From: Marinobacter sp. Arc7-DN-1
GTDB lineage: Bacteria > Pseudomonadota > Gammaproteobacteria > Pseudomonadales > Oleiphilaceae
DNA: 64,000 nucleotides
Assembly (NCBI RefSeq): GCF_003441595.1
Contig: NZ_CP031848.1
Span: forward strand, 744,001 to 808,000
Direction: 5' to 3'
Shown here in pieces: positions 57,971 through 64,000 of this stretch (the first letter of the stretch is position 1; every line of letters starts with the position of its first letter). The position numbers and the translations under genes were made by a program. Below the pieces are notes generated by a model that was not told the DNA's origin, ran no database searches, and worked only from the letters and a program-made list of their open reading frames with translations.

Positions 57971-59998
57971 GTGAGCAAACGCTTCAAGCAGCGGCTTTCC
58001 TACCGACTCACCCGTGACACCGTACTGGTTGCCATGGCCTTGGGGCTGGTGCTCAATTTTATCCAGATCACCCTGGATTATTTTAGCGCCAGGGAATCCC
58101 TGGAAAGCGAAATCCACGCCCTGATGGACATCAGTACCAGCCCGGCGTCCCAGATTGCCTACAACATCGACATCCGGCTGGCGGAAGAATTGCTGGATGG
58201 CCTGCTCAGACACCCGGCGACAATCGACGCCCGAATTATCGACAGCGACAACGAGCCCATGGCGGCTTCCAGCAAAAGCAGCCCGACGTCGTCCTACCGC
58301 TGGGTCAGCGATCTTCTGTTCGGCTCAGACCGGGTTTTCAGGCATGAGCTGAGAGTGCCTCAGCTTGAGGATCTGCCCCTCGGAGAACTCGTTGTCACCA
58401 TCGATACCTTCCACTATGGCGCTCAGTTTCTTGAGCGGGCCGGCTACACTCTCATGAGCGGGCTATTCAAAACCCTCATCCTGTCCGCCGCGCTGTTTCT
58501 GATTTTCTATTTCGTGCTCACCCGCCCCATGCTCAATGTCATCAGTGCCCTCAGCCAGGTGCGCGCAAATTCTCCGGAGAAAGTCAGGTTGCCAATACCG
58601 CACAACCATCGGGAAGACGAGATCGGAACCATGGTTGGCGTCATCAACCAGCACCTTGAAACCATGGATGCCAGTCTGGCGCAACTCCGGCATGCCGAGA
58701 GCGCCATGAAGAACTACTCCACTCAGCTTGAGCAGGAAGTTGAAGACCGCACCCGGGAAATCTCCGAGAAAAATCAGGCCCTGCAACGGGGTAACCGCGC
58801 CCTGGTGAAAGCGAAGGAAGACGCCGTACGCCGCGCCCGGGCGAGAGCCAGTTTCCTGGCCAGCATGAGCCACGAGATCCGTACTCCCCTGAATGGCGTT
58901 CTGGGGCTGCTTGGTCTGGCATTGGAGGGAGATCTTGATTCCGCTGAGCGCAACCGACTGGAGATCGCCCTGAATGCCGGAGAGAACCTGCTGGAGCTTC
59001 TGAACGATATACTGGACATTTCGAAGGTTGAAGCCGGCAAGCTTAGCCTCGAAAACATCCCGTTCAGCGTCCGGCAGCTGATCGAGGAATGCGCAACGCT
59101 CCATACCCAACAAGCCCGTCGCAAGAATATTTACCTGATTAACGAAATAGATCCGGATCTCCCGGAGAGTTTTCTGGGCGATCCGACCCGGGTCCGGCAG
59201 GTGCTCAATAACCTGTTGAGCAACGCCATCAAATTTACTGACGAGGGCGGCGTCCGAATCCGGGCGGGCTATTCTGGCGGCAGTCTCAGAATCGGCGTGG
59301 TAGATACCGGGATTGGCATGTCAAAAGAGGGTCTGGACAGGATATTCTCACCTTTCTCCCAGGCCGACGCGGACACCACCCGACTTTATGGCGGGACCGG
59401 TCTTGGGCTGACGCTCTGCCGCCAGTTGGTGGAACGAATGCATGGCCAGATCCTGGTGGACTCCCGGGAGGGCAGCGGCACCCACTTCACCGTTATCCTG
59501 CCGTTGGCGGTCCATGATGCCGGGCCAGCAGACGCTGAAAGCGTGGCTTCCCCGAAAAACCGTCTCGGCATCACTCCGGAGCCATCGCAAACCGACACCG
59601 ATCAGCCGCTGTCGATTCTTCTTGTAGAAGACAATCAGGTCAATCAACTGGTGGCCACGAGCCTGCTCAAAAAGCTTGGTCACCGGACAGACCACGCAGA
59701 GAATGGCGAGGAAGCCATCCATGCGCTGGAGCGAAAGCATTATGACATGGTGCTGATGGACTGTCAGATGCCCGTGATGGACGGTTATGCGGCAACGCAA
59801 CGGATACGCCAGAACCCGGACTGGAAGAACCTGCCCATCATTGCCGTTACTGCCAACGTGATGCAGGGAGACCGGGAGGACTGCCTGGCATCAGGAATGA
59901 ATGATTACATCACCAAGCCCTATAAATGTGACGAGCTCAGGGCAGTGATCAATCGCTGGCGCCCACCTGGTGCTCCAGAACACTCAGGACCTGCCTGA
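57971..59998 (+). CDS. Hybrid sensor histidine kinase/response regulator
   Basis: A 675-residue membrane kinase. It has TM1 (about residues 17-37; VLVAMALGLVLNFIQITLDY), a periplasmic sensor to about 165, TM2 (TLILSAALFLIFYFVLTRP), HAMP and coiled coil. HisKA has the phospho-His in MSHEIRTPLNG (about residue 300), then HATPase (LNNLLSNAIKF, GVVDTGIGM, GGTGLGLTLCR) and a C-terminal receiver with phospho-Asp in MVLMDCQMPVMDGY. There is no Hpt domain, so phosphate must go to a separate Hpt protein. I chose GTG 57971; GTG 57884 would overlap the preceding gene. The signal and output are unknown. The 3' end overlaps ohrR. Confidence 0.92.
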   Translation: MSKRFKQRLSYRLTRDTVLVAMALGLVLNFIQITLDYFSARESLESEIHALMDISTSPASQIAYNIDIRLAEELLDGLLRHPATIDARIIDSDNEPMAASSKSSPTSSYRWVSDLLFGSDRVFRHELRVPQLEDLPLGELVVTIDTFHYGAQFLERAGYTLMSGLFKTLILSAALFLIFYFVLTRPMLNVISALSQVRANSPEKVRLPIPHNHREDEIGTMVGVINQHLETMDASLAQLRHAESAMKNYSTQLEQEVEDRTREISEKNQALQRGNRALVKAKEDAVRRARARASFLASMSHEIRTPLNGVLGLLGLALEGDLDSAERNRLEIALNAGENLLELLNDILDISKVEAGKLSLENIPFSVRQLIEECATLHTQQARRKNIYLINEIDPDLPESFLGDPTRVRQVLNNLLSNAIKFTDEGGVRIRAGYSGGSLRIGVVDTGIGMSKEGLDRIFSPFSQADADTTRLYGGTGLGLTLCRQLVERMHGQILVDSREGSGTHFTVILPLAVHDAGPADAESVASPKNRLGITPEPSQTDTDQPLSILLVEDNQVNQLVATSLLKKLGHRTDHAENGEEAIHALERKHYDMVLMDCQMPVMDGYAATQRIRQNPDWKNLPIIAVTANVMQGDREDCLASGMNDYITKPYKCDELRAVINRWRPPGAPEHSGPA

Positions 59999-60428
59999 GC
60001 TCATCCCGGAGCGCAACCAGCCGGCCCGGCTCGACATCAATACCGCACAAGAGGCGCCCGGGAATCTGCCCGGCTTGCTCTCGCAAGTCATGCCCAGCTT
60101 TGGTCAACGCTACCGTCACCACCCGCTCGTCATCCAGGTTCCGTTGTCGGATGACCAGCCCACGGTCCGCCAGGCGCTTCAGCAACGGTGTCAGGGTTCC
60201 CGAGTCCAGTCGAAGCCGCGCTCCCAGATCAGAAACCCTCGTTAGCCATCCGTTTCTTGCCTGCTCCCAAAGCACCAGCATCACCAGATACTGCGGATAA
60301 GTGAGGCCAAGGTCCACCAGCAGTGGACGATAACGAGCGGTTACCGCCCGGTTTGCAACGTATAATGCGAAGCAGATCTGGTTATCGACACTCAGCATGT
60401 CGCTCAACGGGTCACTCTGTGCTGTCAT
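59949..60428 (-). CDS. ohrR: OhrR-type MarR-family peroxide regulator
   Basis: A 159-residue MarR-family repressor that is inactivated by organic hydroperoxides through a reactive Cys. The sensing Cys is in DNQICFALYVANRAVTARYR (about residue 19), and YPQYLVMLVLWE and SGTLTPLLKRLADRGLV (winged helix) match OhrR. It follows gpx with a 4-bp overlap (ATGA) instead of the usual ohr neighbour, and ends antisense over the last 50 bp of the hybrid kinase. Confidence 0.9.
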   Translation of the reverse strand: MTAQSDPLSDMLSVDNQICFALYVANRAVTARYRPLLVDLGLTYPQYLVMLVLWEQARNGWLTRVSDLGARLRLDSGTLTPLLKRLADRGLVIRQRNLDDERVVTVALTKAGHDLREQAGQIPGRLLCGIDVEPGRLVALRDELRQVLSVLEHQVGASD

Positions 60429-60916
60429 GCCGGCAGTAACTTCTCGATGTCAGCCCGAATATCCTCGGGTTTGGTTGTGGGCGGATAGCGGCGGACTACC
60501 TTTCCATCGGGGCCGACCAGGAACTTGGTGAAGTTCCATTTCACGTTTTCTGACCCCATCAGGCCTTTGGCCTCGCGCTTGAGAAACCGGAACAGCGGAT
60601 GGGCGCCATCGCCATTGACTTCAATCTTGGAAAACATCGGGAAATCCACCCCATAATTCAGGCTACAGAACTGGCTGATCGCGTCGTCATCACCCGGATC
60701 CTGGTTAAGGAACTGGTTGCAGGGAAAGCCCAGCACTTCGAACCCCTTACCCCCCAGCTCAGTATGGAGCGATTGCAGACCCTCGAATTGCGGTGTGAAT
60801 CCACATTTACTGGCGGTGTTAACAATCAGGAGCACCTTTCCCCGATAGTCTGCCATGCTTTTCTCATTGCCCTGGATATCCCGTACTTCGAAGTCGTATA
60901 TCGTGTTGCCAGCCAT
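60425..60916 (-). CDS. Glutathione peroxidase family (thiol peroxidase)
   Basis: A 163-residue peroxide-reducing enzyme of the BtuE/Gpx type. The peroxidatic Cys is in NTASKCGFTPQFEGLQ (about residue 36); the tetrad partners are in LGFPCNQF (Gln) and VKWNFTKFLV (Trp, Asn). Many bacterial members use thioredoxin rather than glutathione. ATG 60916 (MAGNTIYDFEVRDIQ) was chosen over the longer start at 60964, which lies in the operator. Likely OhrR-controlled. Confidence 0.94.
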   Translation of the reverse strand: MAGNTIYDFEVRDIQGNEKSMADYRGKVLLIVNTASKCGFTPQFEGLQSLHTELGGKGFEVLGFPCNQFLNQDPGDDDAISQFCSLNYGVDFPMFSKIEVNGDGAHPLFRFLKREAKGLMGSENVKWNFTKFLVGPDGKVVRRYPPTTKPEDIRADIEKLLPA

Positions 60917-60949
60917 CGGACTCTCCCATAATGAATTTATCTTTTCCAC

Positions 60950-60973
60950 ATTTATATTGTGCACAATTTAGTT
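60950..60973. promoter_or_regulatory. Probable OhrR operator
   Basis: ATTGTGCACAAT (60956-60967), a perfect 12-bp palindrome flanked by AT-rich bases, lies 39 bp upstream of the gpx start. OhrR operators in other proteobacteria have similar ATTG...CAAT palindromes. Autoregulation of gpx-ohrR is inferred. Confidence 0.62.
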
Positions 60974-61169
60974 AAAAAAACCATGTCCGTGCAGGCCTCC
61001 CGGGACGCACTTTTACAAACCGGTTCAGCTTTGCATTGTAAATCTGCCTGAACACGACACAATTCATCATAATTCCCCTGTTGCCGCCGACCGTCGCTCC
61101 GCTAGAATAAAGGCCTGTCGTTTTGGCAGGCGTCATTTTCCGATCTCACAAGAAGGAAGCCCGGGTCCT

Positions 61170-62384
61170 ATGCAGAACTACTATAAATCCGCCAAACTGG
61201 ATAACGTGTGTTATGAAATACGTGGCGTAGTTCTGCGGGAAGCACGTCGACTGGAAGAAGAAGGCCACCGCGTCCTCAAGTTGAACATTGGCAACCCGGC
61301 CACATTTGAGCTGGATGTGCCGGAAGAAATCCAGCAGGACGTTATCTACAACATGCACCTGGCCCAGGGCTACGTGGAATCAAAGGGCCTGTTCTCCGCC
61401 CGCAAGGCTGTGATGCACTATTGCCAGCAGCGAGGTATCGACAAGGTCGATATTGACGACATCTTTCTTGGCAACGGCGTCAGCGAACTGATTGTCATGA
61501 CCATGCAGGCGATGCTCAATACTGGCGATGAAGTATTGATCCCGGCACCGGATTACCCGCTCTGGACAGCGGCTGTTACCCTGTCCAGCGGCAAACCGGT
61601 GCATTATCGCTGTGACGAACAGCAGGACTGGTTCCCGGATATTGACGATATTCGTAAAAAGATTACCCGTCGTACGCGGGCAATTGTGCTGATTAACCCG
61701 AACAACCCGACCGGTGCCGTCTACTCAAAAGAACTGCTTGAACAGGTGATCGAGCTTGCCCGCGAGCACAACCTGATCGTTCTGTCCGACGAGATCTACG
61801 ACAAGATTCTCTACGACGGCACTCAGCACATTTCCACCGCTTCACTGGCCGACGATGTTCTGTTCTTCACCTATAACGGCCTTTCAAAGAACTACCGGGC
61901 GGCCGGTTACCGCTCAGGCTGGATGATTGTCAGCGGTGCCAAACACCGCGCCAAGGACCTGACCGAGGGCATTGAGATGCTCTCCAACATGCGCCTGTGT
62001 GCCAACGTGCCCGCCCAACTGGCCATCCAGACTGCACTGGGCGGGTATCAGTCCATCAACGACCTGGTAGCCCCGGGCGGACGGCTCTACGAGCAACGGG
62101 AGACGGCCTGGCGGATGCTCAACGATATTCCGGGCGTAAGCTGCGTCAAACCCCAGGGCGCGCTCTATCTGTTCCCGAAGCTGGATCCCAAGCGCTTCCC
62201 CATCGTTAATGATGAAAAGCTGGTATTGGATCTTCTGCTGCAGGAAAAAATCCTTCTGGTACAGGGCTCAGCGTTCAATATCGATGACAGGCAGCATCTC
62301 AGGGTGGTTTTCCTGCCCCGGGAGGACACCCTGGAAGACGCCATGGGCCGGCTCGGAAACTTCCTGGGCAAATACCAGCAGTAA
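61170..62384 (+). CDS. alaA: Alanine-synthesising aminotransferase AlaA
   Basis: PLP enzyme making alanine from pyruvate and glutamate. The 404-residue class I aminotransferase has the ligand motif LINPNNPTGAVYS, the Schiff-base lysine in YNGLSKNYRAAGYRSGW (Lys about residue 240) and an RVVFLP arginine near the end. The start MQNYYKSAKLDNVCYEIRGV is the AlaA/YfbQ N-terminus. A small unknown follows 11 bp later. Confidence 0.94.
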   Translation: MQNYYKSAKLDNVCYEIRGVVLREARRLEEEGHRVLKLNIGNPATFELDVPEEIQQDVIYNMHLAQGYVESKGLFSARKAVMHYCQQRGIDKVDIDDIFLGNGVSELIVMTMQAMLNTGDEVLIPAPDYPLWTAAVTLSSGKPVHYRCDEQQDWFPDIDDIRKKITRRTRAIVLINPNNPTGAVYSKELLEQVIELAREHNLIVLSDEIYDKILYDGTQHISTASLADDVLFFTYNGLSKNYRAAGYRSGWMIVSGAKHRAKDLTEGIEMLSNMRLCANVPAQLAIQTALGGYQSINDLVAPGGRLYEQRETAWRMLNDIPGVSCVKPQGALYLFPKLDPKRFPIVNDEKLVLDLLLQEKILLVQGSAFNIDDRQHLRVVFLPREDTLEDAMGRLGNFLGKYQQ

Positions 62385-62395
62385 CGGGGCTCATC

Positions 62396-62866
62396 ATGGC
62401 GGATCTTCACGTCGAGGAATTCTACAAGGATGCTGCAATTGCTCTTGTTCAACTTTATGGCGCCTTCCCGAGGCGAATAAACCTGTTTGTTGAAGATATT
62501 GCCGGGCCCGATGAACCCGACGAGTTCGGCCTGCACAGCAAGCGACATATGGCCTGCTTTGGCGCGCTGCTCTGGCTCGCCGAGGAAGGCCTGCTTCGGT
62601 ATGTTGATACCATTCGTCAGGAAGCGCTGGACCAGGCGGTCCTGACACGGGGTGCGTTTATCCGCCTGAGCGCTCCGGCACCGGCGTCTCTGACCCGGGA
62701 ACTGGGAATTGCGGATGGGGGATCCGTCAGCACCCTGCCCCCCTCGGTTCAGGACGATCTTTCCACCCATATCCACCTGGTGCGCACCGTACTCAGAAGC
62801 GGCAACTCCGGCCGCATCAGTCAGGCAATGCAGGCGGTCTTCTTTGCTGACAGTGGCAATTATTAA
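62396..62866 (+). CDS. Conserved protein of unknown function downstream of alaA
   Basis: A 156-residue soluble protein I do not recognise as a named family. It starts MADLHVEEFYKDAAIALVQL and has a RRINLFVEDIAGPDEPDEFG stretch, HMACFGALLWLAEEGLLRY (helical) and VLTRGAFIRLS, a winged-helix-like arrangement. It lies 11 bp after alaA, so they are co-transcribed, and 93 bp before htpX. Confidence 0.7.
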   Translation: MADLHVEEFYKDAAIALVQLYGAFPRRINLFVEDIAGPDEPDEFGLHSKRHMACFGALLWLAEEGLLRYVDTIRQEALDQAVLTRGAFIRLSAPAPASLTRELGIADGGSVSTLPPSVQDDLSTHIHLVRTVLRSGNSGRISQAMQAVFFADSGNY

Positions 62867-62959
62867 ATCGACGTAAGAGCGTTGATTGATTGAACCCGAG
62901 CCATATATATCGGTCTGAACACCGGTTTTTTTTCGTGACGGACAGAACAGGGACCTAAC

Positions 62960-63841
62960 ATGCGTATTCTGCTGTTTCTGGCAACCAACCTTGCCGTGAT
63001 CCTTGTCGCCAGCTTCACGCTGCGACTGTTGGGGGTGGACAGCTACCTGGCCCAGAACGGCATTCAGTATGGCTCGCTACTGGCTTTCGCCACTATCTTC
63101 GGGTTTGCCGGCGCCATCGTCTCCTTGCTCCTATCGAAGCCCATGGCCAAGTGGAGCACCAAGGCGAAGGTCATTGAATCTCCGAGAACACCCGCCGAGC
63201 GTTGGCTGGTCGGGACGGTCGCTGAAATGGCCAAAAACGCCGGTATTGGCATGCCTGAAGTGGCCATCTTTCCGGCGTCACAGTCGAATGCTTTTGCCAC
63301 GGGATGGAACAGGAATGACGCGTTAGTGGCAGTGAGCGAAGGCCTGCTGCAACGCTTCAACAAAGATGAGATCCGGGCAGTGCTTGGCCACGAAATCGGC
63401 CATGTAGCCAACGGTGATATGGTGACCCTGGCGCTGATTCAGGGGGTGGTGAACACCTTCGTAATATTCGCGGCACGAGTGATAGGTTCTTTCGTTGACC
63501 GTGTGGTGTTCAAGAATGAGAGCGGCTATGGTCTCGGTTTTTTTGCAGTCAGTATCGTGGCCGAAATCGTACTGGGGATCCTCGCCAGCACCATTGTGTT
63601 CTGGTTCTCGCGCCGCCGGGAGTTCCGGGCCGACATCGCTGGAGCACAACTGGCCGGGCGCTCGGCGATGATCAGCGCACTGGCGCGGCTCAGGCAGGAG
63701 AGTGAGGTCCCGGACCAGATGCCCGACACCCTGCAGGCGTTCGGCATCAACCGCGGCGCCCGGGGCGGATTGAGCGCACTCTTTATGACGCACCCTCCGC
63801 TGGAAGACCGCATCCAGGCCTTGCAGAGCGCAAAGCTGTAA
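62960..63841 (+). CDS. htpX: Membrane protease HtpX
   Basis: Zinc metalloprotease of the inner membrane that degrades misfolded membrane proteins. The 293-residue protein has two N-terminal helices, the zinc motif HEIGH ([16 protein letters not shown], about residues 139-154), two further helices and the [13 protein letters not shown] motif carrying the third zinc ligand. Full family length. Confidence 0.97.
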   Translation: MRILLFLATNLAVILVASFTLRLLGVDSYLAQNGIQYGSLLAFATIFGFAGAIVSLLLSKPMAKWSTKAKVIESPRTPAERWLVGTVAEMAKNAGIGMPEVAIFPASQSNAFATGWNRNDALVAVSEGLLQRFNKDEIRAVLGHEIGHVANGDMVTLALIQGVVNTFVIFAARVIGSFVDRVVFKNESGYGLGFFAVSIVAEIVLGILASTIVFWFSRRREFRADIAGAQLAGRSAMISALARLRQESEVPDQMPDTLQAFGINRGARGGLSALFMTHPPLEDRIQALQSAKL

Positions 63842-63845
63842 ACAG

Positions 63846-63875
63846 AAAACCGGGGCACTGCCCCGGTTTTTTCTT
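63846..63875 (+). terminator. htpX intrinsic terminator
   Basis: AAACCGGGGC...GCCCCGGTTTTTT immediately after the htpX stop: short loop, GC stem and T-run. The A-run on the left could also serve the convergent partial gene. Confidence 0.9.
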
Positions 63876-63893
63876 TCCTGCCAACACTACTGA

Positions 63894-64000
63894 TCAGATC
63901 TTCAGCTTGAACCCTATGGCCCGGAAACTGTCCTGCAGGGATTTACTCGTTCCCTTCAGCTGGATCTTGAGGCTGGAGCACTCCCGACGCACCGGGTAGT
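63894..64000 (-). CDS. C-terminal end of an unidentified gene (cut by window edge)
   Basis: The reverse strand is open from the right edge to a TGA at 63894-63896, giving 34 residues: YPVRRECSSLKIQLKGTSKS continuing LQDSFRAIGFKLKI. In Pseudomonas a zinc carboxypeptidase-type gene lies next to htpX (from recall), and this could be its end, but the fragment has no diagnostic motif. Confidence 0.5.
   Translation of the reverse strand, partial: YPVRRECSSLKIQLKGTSKSLQDSFRAIGFKLKI

Overview
The window reads as a chromosomal segment of a marine gammaproteobacterium. Protein sequences and gene order (kdsB-ycaR-lpxK-msbA-exbDB-comEC, clpS/clpA next to infA-bpt-aat, rluE-nudJ-mnmA-hflD-purB, guaBA beside xseA) point to Marinobacter or a close relative. 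This assignment is from recall of gene content, not from a database search. Coding density is high, most genes are conserved housekeeping genes, and no rRNA, tRNA, CRISPR array, integrase or transposase gene was seen.

Layout. 1-5.95 kb: aspS (cut by the left edge), fabR, a HIT protein, ugd, galE and tadA. 5.95-15.75 kb: an accessory region between tadA and guaA. Its left part (about 5.9-13.87 kb) is bounded by an imperfect direct repeat containing the first codons of tadA. It carries a CusA/CzcA-type metal efflux operon (czcC-czcB-czcA plus a PII-like gene and a His-rich small gene), a decayed two-gene module and a higBA toxin-antitoxin pair. Its right part holds two more toxin-antitoxin pairs (parDE-type and vapBC). 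These are separated by sequences that copy the last codons of guaA, as expected of attachment sites left by successive integrations into the 3' end of guaA. 15.7-30 kb: guaA, guaB, xseA, prpE, a cold-shock gene, leuA, an Lrp-type regulator, proS, murB, kdsB and ycaR. 29.5-38.4 kb: envelope biogenesis and energy transduction (lpxK, msbA, exbD, exbB, comEC, lolD, lolC/E) plus a DUF2062 gene. 38.5-42.5 kb: a PilZ protein, a small exported protein, the agmatine-to-putrescine pair aguA/aguB and an isolated MoxR ATPase. 42.7-54.7 kb: trxB, the N-degron/proteolysis group (aat, bpt, clpA, clpS), infA, cspD, then rluE-nudJ-mnmA-hflD-purB and a ribosomal oxygenase gene. 54.9-64 kb: a GNAT protein, a LysR regulator, a membrane-anchored unknown, a hybrid histidine kinase, gpx-ohrR, alaA, an unknown, htpX and the end of an unidentified gene.

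Two small-repeat families stand out. One is an intergenic hairpin found three times (1679-1783, 43678-43782, 54736-54922). All copies share a conserved core but have arms of exactly 26 bp whose sequence differs in each copy and is complementary within it. The third copy carries an 82-bp insertion with nested hairpins. The other is a palindrome of the GGGGTCAG...CTGACCCC type found three times, all in the accessory region and at its internal boundaries. The variable-arm hairpins and the guaA-end-bounded toxin-antitoxin units are the best candidates here for something not yet properly described.
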